DNA from: Amycolatopsis sacchari | GTDB lineage: Bacteria > Actinomycetota > Actinomycetes > Mycobacteriales > Pseudonocardiaceae | NCBI RefSeq assembly: GCF_900114035.1 | Contig: NZ_FORP01000013.1 | Coordinates: 62,001 to 126,000, forward strand | DNA: 64,000 nt | Direction of reading: 5' to 3' | Shown here: piece after piece, positions 25,767 to 33,056 of the stretch | How the letters are laid out: each line of letters opens with the position of its first letter | Position numbering within the stretch: the first letter of the stretch is position 1 | Notes under the pieces: generated by a model | Databases searched by the model: none | Told to the model about the DNA's origin: nothing | The model's input: only the letters and a program-made list of their open reading frames with translations | Position numbers and translations under genes: made by a program

Positions 25767-27007
25767 AGCGCCTCCGCCACGTCGGCCGCCGGGGCGGGGG
25801 TGGTTTCGATCGCGGGCCGGGCGGGGTTGCGGCCGAACACGCCGACCAGTCCGCACACCAGCGAGATCCCGGCGAGCGCGACCCAGCCCGTGGTGAACCC
25901 GGCGGCGGGCACGATGTGCCCGAAGGCGATGGGCACGAAGAACCCGCCCACCCCGGCGAGGGTGAGCATCAGGCCCGTCGCGGTACCGATGTATTCGTGC
26001 TTGATCCGCGACACCCGGGCAGGCACCGCCGACCACGCGGCGAACCCGAAGATCACCGACGCGCCCAGCCCGATGCCCAGCACCCACAGCGCACCCGTGG
26101 GCACGAACGGGATCAGCACGAGGAACACCGCGGACACCACGAGCGAGCCGACGACGATCGCACGCAGGTTGCGGCTGCGGTCGGCGAGCAGGCCGCCGAC
26201 GACGCTGCCGGGGATGCCCGCCAGCGCGATGAGGGCGGACAGCAGCCCGGCGAGGGACGCCGGGAACTGCCGTTCCTGCGTCGCGTACTCCGTGAAGACC
26301 TGGGAGGCGGTGAAGTACGCGCCGTAGCCACCCATCAGCGCGATCCCGTAGATCCACAGGTCCCGGCTCGCGACAGCGGCCCGCAGCGCCGGGCCCTCGA
26401 ACCGCGTCCCGGCGAGCGCGGGCAGGCCCGCCGGGGTGTGGAACCAGATCGCCGTGGCGAGCGCGACCACCAGTTCGAACACCCCGGCGATGACCAGCGA
26501 GAGGTGCCAGCCGGTGGCGTGCTGCAGGTAGATCCAGACGTACAGCGCGAACGCCGCGCCCGCGCTGAACGCCGCGCCACCGGACAGCCCGAGTGCGAGG
26601 GTGACCGGCCCCTGCCGGAACCACACGATGACGGCCGCGAACGCGACCGCGATGAAGATCGATCCGCCGATCCCGCTGAGGGTGCGGAAGACCGCCAGCG
26701 CGGTGTACGAATAGGACAGTCCGGAAAGGACTCCCGCGACGCCCTGCACGACCAGTCCGAGCACGAGCGTGCGTTTCATGCCCATCGCCGTGGCGAGCAG
26801 GCCGCCCGGCACGTGCGCGAGCCCGTAGCCGATGATGAACAGGGAGATCAGCAGCGTCAGCTGCCCGATGCCGACGCCGAACTCCTCACCGATGAGGGGG
26901 AACGCGGCGGCGACGTCGAACCAGTTCAGGGTGAGCGCGACGAAGCCGAGGCTGATGAGCGCCAGCATCGGCCAGCGGCCGGTGGTGGCGCCGGTGGGCG
27001 TGGACAT
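25763..27007 (-). CDS. MFS transporter
   Basis: 414-residue carrier with 12 membrane segments. The N-terminal helix has TLNWFDVAAAFPLIGEEF, followed by GYGLAHVPGGLLATAMGMKR and a loop between segments 6 and 7 near residue 200. The pattern (conserved Asp in helix 1, long N-terminal half) resembles anion:cation symporters and glucarate/phthalate-type importers more than drug exporters. Third in the operon behind the acyl-CoA ligase gene, it probably brings in the acid or ester degraded by the neighbouring enzymes. Confidence 0.88.
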   Translation of the reverse strand: MSTPTGATTGRWPMLALISLGFVALTLNWFDVAAAFPLIGEEFGVGIGQLTLLISLFIIGYGLAHVPGGLLATAMGMKRTLVLGLVVQGVAGVLSGLSYSYTALAVFRTLSGIGGSIFIAVAFAAVIVWFRQGPVTLALGLSGGAAFSAGAAFALYVWIYLQHATGWHLSLVIAGVFELVVALATAIWFHTPAGLPALAGTRFEGPALRAAVASRDLWIYGIALMGGYGAYFTASQVFTEYATQERQFPASLAGLLSALIALAGIPGSVVGGLLADRSRNLRAIVVGSLVVSAVFLVLIPFVPTGALWVLGIGLGASVIFGFAAWSAVPARVSRIKHEYIGTATGLMLTLAGVGGFFVPIAFGHIVPAAGFTTGWVALAGISLVCGLVGVFGRNPARPAIETTPAPAADVAEAL

Positions 27008-27057
27008 GGGGGACCTCCTGGCAAGAGCGTCGTTGCTGTGCAGGTGGCGGAAACGGA

Positions 27058-28515
27058 TCAGGGAACCAGGGTGCGGAGCTCGGTCTTGCGGATCTTGCCG
27101 ACGCTGGTGCGCGGCAGGGCGGGCAGGAAGTGGACGCGCGAGGGGACCTTGAACGCGGCCAGCCGTTCGCGGCACCACGCGAGGATCTCCTCGGCGCCGG
27201 GGTTCGTGCCGGGCGCGGGCACGACGACGAGCAGGACGGCCTCGTCGTGCACCGGGTCGGGGACGCCGACGGCGGCGCACTCGGCGACGGCGGGGTGCTC
27301 ACCGGCGACCCGTTCCACCTCACCGGCCGAGATGTTCTCCCCGGAGCGCTTGATCATGTCCTTCGCCCGGTCGACGAAGTACAGGAAACCGTCGGCGTCG
27401 CGGCGGGCGAGGTCACCGGTGTGCAGGAGGCCGTCGCCGAAGGTGGCCGCGGTCGCCTCCGGGTTGCGCCAGTACCCGGCGGCGATCGTCTCGCCCGGCA
27501 CACCACGGACCCGGATTTCGCCCGTCTGTCCGTCCGGGACCGGTTGGCCGTCCTCGCCGGTGAGCAGGACCTCGACGCCCGGCAGGGGACGGCCGATGCT
27601 GTCCCAGCGCCGGTCCGCCGAGTCCGGGTTCATGGTCGGCGGCAGGACGGTTTCGGTCATGCCGTACAGCTGCACCAGCCGGGTCGCGAAGCGCCGTTCG
27701 AACTCGGTGGCCTGCCTGGCGGACAGGTTCTGCGCGAACAGCACCGTGCGCAGCACCGCCTCGCCGTCGGCGGGCGGGTTGGCCAGGATCATCCGGATCG
27801 GCGCGGCGAACAGGCTGCCGAGCGTGGCGCCGAGCCGGGCGGCCTGGATTCCCCACCGCGACGCGGAAAACCGGGGCGCCACGGCGACGGAGGCGCCGCG
27901 CACCAGCGCCGACATCGTGCAGTAGTACTGGGCGTTGGCGTGGAACAGCGGCAGTGCGACGAACCAGCGGTCCGCCGCGGTGACCGACAGGTGGTCCGCC
28001 ACCGCCCGGCCCACCGCGAGGTAGTTGGCGTGCGTGATGACGACGCCCTTCGGCCGGCTGGTGGTCCCCGAGGTGTAGAGGATCGCGGCCGGGTCGGTGG
28101 GGGAGACGTCCGCGGCGGGGACGTCGCCGTCCCCGGCGAGCGCGGCGGGCTGGACGACGTGGTGGCCCAGCGCCTCCAGCACACTCGCCGCCTCACCGTC
28201 GGCAATCGACACGCGGGGTTCGGCGTCGGTCAGCACGTGGGCGTACTCGTCGGCGGCCGACCGCGGGTTGGTCGGCAGCAGGATGGCGCCGAGGTGCGCG
28301 GTGGCGAACCAGACGTCGAGGAACTCCTGGCAGTTGGGCAGGCTGACGTGCACGCGGTCGCCCGGTCGCACGCCGAGCGAGGCCAGCCGCGCCGCGGTGG
28401 CCCGCAACCGGCGGTGCTGCTCGCCGTAGGTCACCGGGGCACCACCGTCCACAATGGAGAAAACCGCGTCCGGCGGTGCCGCGGCGACCAGGGCAGCGGT
28501 CGTCTCAGTGGTCAT
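27058..28515 (-). CDS. AMP-forming acyl-CoA synthetase (class I adenylate-forming)
   Basis: 485-residue acid:CoA ligase. The P-loop reads ILYTSGTTSRPKGVVITH, the A5 motif QLYGMTETVLPP, the A7 motif LHTGDLARRDADGFLYFVDR, and the C-terminal catalytic Lys is in RTSVGKIRKTELR. The ATG at 28515 overlaps the upstream FAH-family gene by 11 bases. It activates a carboxylic acid as the CoA thioester, with ATP converted to AMP and PPi. Its similarity to crotonobetaine/carnitine or cyclohexanecarboxylate ligases is only at family level, so the acid is not named. Confidence 0.92.
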   Translation of the reverse strand: MTTETTAALVAAAPPDAVFSIVDGGAPVTYGEQHRRLRATAARLASLGVRPGDRVHVSLPNCQEFLDVWFATAHLGAILLPTNPRSAADEYAHVLTDAEPRVSIADGEAASVLEALGHHVVQPAALAGDGDVPAADVSPTDPAAILYTSGTTSRPKGVVITHANYLAVGRAVADHLSVTAADRWFVALPLFHANAQYYCTMSALVRGASVAVAPRFSASRWGIQAARLGATLGSLFAAPIRMILANPPADGEAVLRTVLFAQNLSARQATEFERRFATRLVQLYGMTETVLPPTMNPDSADRRWDSIGRPLPGVEVLLTGEDGQPVPDGQTGEIRVRGVPGETIAAGYWRNPEATAATFGDGLLHTGDLARRDADGFLYFVDRAKDMIKRSGENISAGEVERVAGEHPAVAECAAVGVPDPVHDEAVLLVVVPAPGTNPGAEEILAWCRERLAAFKVPSRVHFLPALPRTSVGKIRKTELRTLVP

Positions 28516-29539
28516 GGCGGACGTGGACCTCGGGTGACCCGGTGTAGGAGGGGAGCCCGGCGCCCTCGGGAGGCCGCCGCCGCTCGCCGACGGGGTTGCG
28601 CAGCACGCCGACCCCGGACGCCTCGAGCTCGACCACGTCACCGGGCTGGATCCAGCGGTCCAGTTCCAGCCCGCACCCGCCGCCCACGGTGCCCAGCCCG
28701 AGGAACTCGCCCGGGTACACGGTTTCGTCGAGGGACGCCCACGCGAGGACCTCGGCGAAGGAGAACTGGCGGTCCTTGGTGGTGCCCGACGCCCAGACCT
28801 CGCCGTTGACGCTGGCGGTCATCCGCACCGCCCACTCGTCGACCTCGTCCATGGTCAGCACGCACGGGCCCATCGCGGTGCAGAAGTCCTTGCCCTTGGA
28901 CGGGCCGATGGTCAGGCTCATCTCGAAGAACTGGATGTCCCGCGCGCTGACGTCGTTGAAGATCGTCACGCCCGCGATGAGGCCGGCCGCCTCCTCCGGC
29001 GTCAGGTCCCGGCCGCCGCCCGAGGTGAAGAAACCCAGCTCCAGCTCGAAGTCGAGCTGGGCGGTGTAGGAGGGCCACAGCAGGGGCTCGTCCGGGCCGA
29101 TCACCGTCTCGACGTTGCACTTGTAGCAGATCGGCATGGCCGAGAACGCGGGCGGGACGGCAAGCCCGGACCCGGCGGCGTGGTCGTTGTAGGTGAGGTA
29201 GTCGCGGATGCGGCGTGGCCTCGGCACGGGCGCGAGCAACCGCACGTCGTCCTGCGCGAGCACGGCGGGCACCCCGCCGTCGGTGAGCGTGTCGCCCCGC
29301 GCGGCGGCCAGGTCCGCGGCTTCCAGCGCCCGTTGGGCCAGGCCGCGGGCCTGGGCGCCGCCCTGGAAGAACGCGACCATCTCGGCCGGGACCTCGGGTG
29401 CCGTGGTCGCGGCGGTCTCGCCGCGCCGCTGCGCCCGTTCGGCCCGGAGCGCCCGGGAGGGATCGACCACGACGTCCTCGTGCAGGACGCCGAGCCGGGG
29501 CTGCGGGGAGGATCCGGATACGTACGTGACCAGACGCAT
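28505..29539 (-). CDS. Fumarylacetoacetate-hydrolase-family protein
   Basis: 344-residue FAH-superfamily enzyme. The C-terminal catalytic domain has the metal-binding acids in the LDFELELGFF block, FNDVSARDIQFFEM, GPSKGKDFCTAMGP, and GLGTVGGGCGLELDRWIQPGD. These enzymes hydrolyse or isomerise acylpyruvates, 2-oxo-hydratase products and fumarylacetoacetate, mostly at ends of aromatic ring-cleavage routes. The Cys in GKDFCTAMG and the KxNxxT-type stretch near 140 are as in 2-keto-4-pentenoate-type members. First gene of the operon, it is preceded by AAGGAGG and lies under a well-placed TetR operator pair. Confidence 0.88.
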   Translation of the reverse strand: MRLVTYVSGSSPQPRLGVLHEDVVVDPSRALRAERAQRRGETAATTAPEVPAEMVAFFQGGAQARGLAQRALEAADLAAARGDTLTDGGVPAVLAQDDVRLLAPVPRPRRIRDYLTYNDHAAGSGLAVPPAFSAMPICYKCNVETVIGPDEPLLWPSYTAQLDFELELGFFTSGGGRDLTPEEAAGLIAGVTIFNDVSARDIQFFEMSLTIGPSKGKDFCTAMGPCVLTMDEVDEWAVRMTASVNGEVWASGTTKDRQFSFAEVLAWASLDETVYPGEFLGLGTVGGGCGLELDRWIQPGDVVELEASGVGVLRNPVGERRRPPEGAGLPSYTGSPEVHVRHDH

Positions 29540-29567
29540 GACGCCTCCTTGGATCAGCGTCCGAAGT

Positions 29568-29581
29568 TGGACTCAAGTCCA
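29568..29581. promoter_or_regulatory. Palindromic operator 1 of the FAH/TetR region
   Basis: Perfect inverted repeat TGGACTCAAGTCCA between the FAH operon (leftward) and the TetR gene (rightward). It lies just downstream of the predicted leftward -10 element, covering the transcription start. A close copy lies 33 bases away (centre to centre) at 29601-29614. Confidence 0.6.
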
Positions 29582-29591
29582 TTGGGTCGGA

Positions 29592-29620
29592 AAGTTAAGC
29601 TAGACCGGGGTCCAAGTCAA
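29592..29620 (-). promoter_or_regulatory. Promoter of the FAH/AMP-ligase/MBL operon
   Basis: Reading leftward, TTGACT (29620-29615) and TAACTT (29597-29592) are spaced by exactly 17 bases. The second TetR-type palindrome fills the spacer, so a bound repressor would exclude RNA polymerase. Confidence 0.6.
29601..29614. promoter_or_regulatory. Palindromic operator 2 of the FAH/TetR region
   Basis: TAGACCGGGGTCCA matches the pattern TGGAC-N4-GTCCA of operator 1 with one mismatch. It occupies the spacer between the -35 and -10 boxes of the leftward promoter. Together with operator 1 it is the probable binding site of the TetR protein encoded from 29653. Confidence 0.6.
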
Positions 29621-29652
29621 GAGGGCCTCACGTGACTGGTTGACTACGGATC

Positions 29653-30270
29653 ATGACGGCAGACGCGACGGGCTCACTCCACGTGACGGGGGACCGGAGG
29701 GCGCGCCACCGGGAGGCCCGGCGCGACCGCCTGTACCACGCCGCGGTCGAGTTGTTCGTGGAAAAGGGCTTCGACAACACGAAGATGGAGGAGATCGCCG
29801 AACGCGCCGACACCGCGCGCGCGACGGTCTTCAACCACTTCCAGCGCAAGACCGCCTTCCTCGACGAGTGGAGCCTGCGCCGCCGCCGCCGCGCGATGCA
29901 CGCCATCGAGCTGGAGCACCTGGAGGACCGTCCGCTGAGGGACATCCTCGCCCGGTACCTGACCGAGCTGGCGCGGATCAGCGCGGACAGCAGGGCGGAG
30001 ACCGTGGCGTGCATGGGCGCGGCGATCCGTTTCACGAACGTTTTCGGCAACCCCGAGCTGGCGCACCAGTTCGAGGGGTTCGTCGCCCGGGCCCAGAAGG
30101 CGGGCGAGGTCCGGCCCGGCACCGATCCCGAGCACGCGGCCCTGCTGCTCGCGAGTTCGTACTTCGCGACGCTGAGCGCGTGGATCGGCGAGGAGCCCGC
30201 CCCGTTCGACCTGGAGCGGCGGCTGCTGGAGACCCTTGCGATGATCCTGGACGGCATCCTCGGCAGGTGA
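29653..30270 (+). CDS. TetR-family regulator
   Basis: 205-residue repressor. An N-terminal tail of about 20 residues is followed by the helix-turn-helix (about 24-70; MEEIAERADTARATVFNHF) and an all-helical ligand domain in which LARISADSRAETVACMGAA and AALLLASSYFATLSAW lie on the dimer/ligand helices. It is divergent from the FAH-headed operon, 113 bases away, with two palindromes in between. Repression of that operon, relieved by a substrate or CoA ester, is the simplest model. Confidence 0.9.
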   Translation: MTADATGSLHVTGDRRARHREARRDRLYHAAVELFVEKGFDNTKMEEIAERADTARATVFNHFQRKTAFLDEWSLRRRRRAMHAIELEHLEDRPLRDILARYLTELARISADSRAETVACMGAAIRFTNVFGNPELAHQFEGFVARAQKAGEVRPGTDPEHAALLLASSYFATLSAWIGEEPAPFDLERRLLETLAMILDGILGR

Positions 30271-30315
30271 GCTTTCCAACCGGTGTGGCGATGGTGAGCG
30301 GTTACACTGAGCCGC

Positions 30316-30846
30316 ATGACCGACCCCCGTCCACTTCTCGGCGAACCACTGCCGCTGGATCTCGTGAACACCCGGTGGACCGAGCGCGGGGCTTCCCGCG
30401 ACCTGCTGGACTCGCTCGACGGGCTGGCGGTCTGGATCGAGTCCAACGACCTCACGGCGGAGAGCACACCCGGCGTGCTCGAGGCGTTGCTGTACACACG
30501 TGACGCGCTGAACTCCTTGCTGTTGGGCGAAACCGGCGGACGGCGGCGCCTCAACGAGGTCCTCGAACACGGCCGGGTGCGCCGGACGCTCGGGCCCGGC
30601 GGCCCGGTCAGCGTGCCGGAGACCGACGAGCCCTCGTGGTACCCGGCGTGGCTCGCGGCGGACGGGTACCTGAAACTGCTCGACGAAGCCCCGGACCGCA
30701 TCAAGTCGTGCGCCCACCCCGACTGCGTCCTGCACTTCTACGACGTCTCCAAGAACGGCACGCGGCGCTGGTGCTCGATGGCCGGTTGCGGGAACCGGTT
30801 CAAGGCCTCCCGGCACTACGCCCGCCAGCGCCACAGTGCCGGATGA
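30316..30846 (+). CDS. CGNR zinc-finger protein (ABATE-domain regulator)
   Basis: 176-residue protein with an N-terminal ABATE domain (about 10-125; starts LDLVNTRW) and a C-terminal CGNR zinc finger about residues 130-172. The finger shows CAHPDC, VSKNGTRRWCSM and AGCGNRFKASRHYARQR, the hallmark arrangement of four Cys plus a basic tail. This architecture is regarded as a stress-linked transcription factor family common in actinomycetes. It follows the TetR gene by 45 bases and faces the alpha/beta-hydrolase gene, whose 3' end is 16 bases away. Confidence 0.88.
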   Translation: MTDPRPLLGEPLPLDLVNTRWTERGASRDLLDSLDGLAVWIESNDLTAESTPGVLEALLYTRDALNSLLLGETGGRRRLNEVLEHGRVRRTLGPGGPVSVPETDEPSWYPAWLAADGYLKLLDEAPDRIKSCAHPDCVLHFYDVSKNGTRRWCSMAGCGNRFKASRHYARQRHSAG

Positions 30847-30861
30847 CTCCACTGTGGACGA

Positions 30862-31725
30862 TCACAGGCGCTTGTCGAGGAAGTCGTGGATGAGTTTCGC
30901 GGCCTCGTCGAACTTGCTCTCCAGCAGGAAGTGACCGCCGTCGAGCAGGTGGATCTCGGCGTCGTCGACGTCACGGGCGAAGGCGCGGGCACCGTCCGGT
31001 CCGAAGATCGGGTCGTTCTCGCCCCACACGGCCAGGACGGGGACCTGCGTGTCACGCAGGTACTCGTGCAAGGCCGGGTACATCGGCGGGTTGGTCGCGT
31101 AGTCCAGGAACAGCTTCAGCTGCACTTCATCGTTGCCGGGGCGTGAGATGTACCGGTGGTCATGGCGCCACGTGTCAGGGCTGACGAGGCTCACGTCAGG
31201 CACGCCCGAGACGTACTGCCATCTGATGGCTTCTTCCGTGAGAGCTTCCCGCACGGGCGCTTCGGTTTCCGCGTTCTGCTCCGCGTGGTAGGCCCAGATC
31301 GGCTGCCAGAACTCCGGGACGAACCCCTCGTCGTAGGCGTTGCCGTTCTGGGTGACGATCGCGGTCAGCGCGTCGCGGTCCCGCAGGGCCAGCCGCCAGG
31401 CGATCGGGGCGCCGTAGTCCTGGACGTAGACGGCGTAGCGGCGCACGCCGAGCTGGTCGAGCAGCCCCGCGGTGAGGTCCGCCAGTGCGTCGAAGGTGTA
31501 GTCGAACTCGTCGGCGGACGGGGCGTCCGACAGGCCGAATCCCAGGTGGTCCGGCGCGATGACGTGGTAGCGGTCGGCCAGGTGGGGGATCAGGTGGCGG
31601 AACATGTGCGAGCTGGTCGGGTAGCCGTGCAGCAGCACGACCGCGGGCCCGTCGAGGGGTCCCGCTTCCCGGTAGAACAGCCGCCGGCCCTGGACGGTGG
31701 CATAGCGGTGGTGGACGTCGGGCAT
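30862..31725 (-). CDS. Alpha/beta hydrolase, haloalkane dehalogenase / epoxide hydrolase type
   Basis: 287-residue hydrolase. The oxyanion region is LLHGYPTSSHMFRHLIP; the nucleophile elbow VQDYGAP has Asp instead of Ser, as in haloalkane dehalogenases and epoxide hydrolases; WGENDPIFGP gives the acid and DGGHFLLES the catalytic His. An insert cap domain spans about 135-215. The start is backed by AGGAGG eight bases upstream. Its 5' region has repeated GGTTAGA elements, one abutting the ribosome-binding site. Expected reaction: hydrolytic opening of a C-X bond or an epoxide; which one is not decidable here. Confidence 0.88.
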   Translation of the reverse strand: MPDVHHRYATVQGRRLFYREAGPLDGPAVVLLHGYPTSSHMFRHLIPHLADRYHVIAPDHLGFGLSDAPSADEFDYTFDALADLTAGLLDQLGVRRYAVYVQDYGAPIAWRLALRDRDALTAIVTQNGNAYDEGFVPEFWQPIWAYHAEQNAETEAPVREALTEEAIRWQYVSGVPDVSLVSPDTWRHDHRYISRPGNDEVQLKLFLDYATNPPMYPALHEYLRDTQVPVLAVWGENDPIFGPDGARAFARDVDDAEIHLLDGGHFLLESKFDEAAKLIHDFLDKRL

Positions 31726-31726
31726 C

Positions 31727-31809
31727 GTTCTAACCTCCTGAGTGCATGACGATGGTTAGAGGCAAGCACGAGGCCTGTAACCTGTCAAGTATATGAAGGG
31801 GGTTAGAAC
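31727..31809. repeat. Three GGTTAGA elements upstream of the alpha/beta hydrolase
   Basis: GTTCTAACC at 31727-31735 (reverse orientation, touching the ribosome-binding site), GGTTAGA at 31754-31760 and GGTTAGAAC at 31801-31809. The first two form an inverted repeat with 18 bases between the arms. A TTGACA lies on the minus strand at 31788-31783. The set looks like an operator for a regulator whose gene is not obvious nearby. Confidence 0.4.
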
Positions 31810-31823
31810 AGGGGCGGCGTGGT

Positions 31824-32174
31824 TCAGCCGTCCGCCGAATCCATCGCCACGCCGGCCAGTTCGACGGGGAGCGGGACGACGACCTCGTCGCCGGTCCAGT
31901 CACCACGCTCCGAGATGGCCAGGCCGATCAGCGCCAGGGTGCCCGCGAGATGGCGGACACGGCGGTCCCCGAGCGGTTCCGGATCCACCAGCGGCACGGT
32001 GTCTTCGCGCTCCCAGGCCGCCACGGCGCGCCGCGCCAGGTCCTCGGGCAGCCGCACCAGCACCGGCGGTAGCACCGACGCCCGCAGCACCGCGCCCACC
32101 TCCGCGAGCGTGGCCGCCTCCGCTACTCGCACGTTCATGGTGTCAAGATCGCGGAACACGCGGGGTTCGCGCAT
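31824..32174 (-). CDS. Hypothetical protein
   Basis: Open frame of 116 codons (ATG 32174) or 104 codons (internal ATG 32138). The product is acidic with no Cys and no membrane segment, mostly helix-forming, and I recognise no domain. The third-base GC bias is that of real genes in the window, which is the main argument for it. Neither start has a clear ribosome-binding site, and the right neighbour is a decayed lipase fragment, so this may itself be a leftover. It lies 98 bases from the hydrolase start, without a shared promoter signal. Confidence 0.4.
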   Translation of the reverse strand: MREPRVFRDLDTMNVRVAEAATLAEVGAVLRASVLPPVLVRLPEDLARRAVAAWEREDTVPLVDPEPLGDRRVRHLAGTLALIGLAISERGDWTGDEVVVPLPVELAGVAMDSADG

Positions 32175-32230
32175 CGGGGATCACCCGGACCTTTCCCCGG
32201 AAACGGCGTGACCCGAACTCGGACCCGAGG

Positions 32231-32424
32231 GTGAGTCCCTTGCGCCGCAACGACTTCCGGGGAGAACCGCCCACGTTCCTGGTTTCGTCGGGCCTCGACC
32301 CGTTCGTCCTGCAGAACCGCCGCTACGCCGCCGCGCTGGAACGAGCGGGGGTGCCGGTGCGGTACGTCGAGTACCCGGGCCTGCCCCACGGGTTCCCCGC
32401 CTCGGCGACCCGGTACGTCGTCAG
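32231..32424 (+). pseudogene. C-terminal fragment of an HSL-type alpha/beta hydrolase (lipase/esterase)
   Basis: Frame starting at GTG 32231 reads SPLRRNDFRGEPPTFLVSSG, then GLDPFVLQNRRYAAALERAG and VPVRYVEYPGLPHGF. This is the typical end of hormone-sensitive-lipase-like hydrolases, with the acidic (GLDP) and His (LPHGF) members of the triad but no nucleophile Ser. The upstream two thirds of the gene, including HGGG and the GxSxG elbow, are absent. The similarity stops at about 32420, where a truncated GntR gene begins, so this is the remnant left by a deletion. Confidence 0.75.
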
Positions 32425-32427
32425 CAT

Positions 32428-33045
32428 CACACGATCCGCGAAGCCATGCGCGGGCTCAGCCTGATGGGCCTGGTCGAGGTGCGCCACGGCAGCGGCGCCT
32501 ACGTGAAGGGGTCCGCGACCGGGGTCGTCGGCAGCTCGCTGCAGATGCTGCTGCGGTTCGAGCCCGTCGGGCTCGTCGACGTCGTCCGCCTGGCCGGGGT
32601 GCTGCACCGGCAGGTCGCCCTCTCGGGTGCCGAACGCGCGACCGATGCCGACCTCGCCGCGCTCGCCGCCGCCATCGACGCCATCGACGGCGAAGCGTCC
32701 GCCGCAGTGGCCGGACAGGTCGCTCGGTTCCTCGACGCGTTCGTCGCCACGGCGCACGACCCGCTGCTGGCGGCACTGTGCCACACGCTGGACCGCGTCG
32801 TCCTGAACGTCACCGCGGACGTGCTGTCGCCCGGTTCCACGGCCCTCGCCACGGAGATCGGCCACATCCGGCCGATCCGGCTCCGCCTGCTGCGGGCTTT
32901 GACCGACCACGACAGCGCCCGCGCCGTCGCCGCCGCGGACGAGTACCACGCGGTGTCGGAACGGATCGTGCTCACCCACCCCGAACTCGCGGGAGCCCGG
33001 CTGTCCGACCCCCGCTGGGCGCCGTTGCTGGCCGGGCTCGGCTGA
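32428..33045 (+). pseudogene. GntR/FCD regulator lacking most of its DNA-binding domain
   Basis: From about 32428 the frame gives HTIREAMRGLSLMGLVEVR and GSGAYVKG, the second half of a FadR-type winged helix, followed by a complete FCD domain to the stop at 33043. The first 35-40 residues of the winged helix are missing, and the only in-frame start is ATG 32446, inside the recognition helix. A protein made from it would have a ligand domain but no complete DNA-binding domain. The break coincides with the end of the lipase fragment on the same strand. Confidence 0.75.
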
Positions 33046-33056
33046 CGCTCCCGGCG

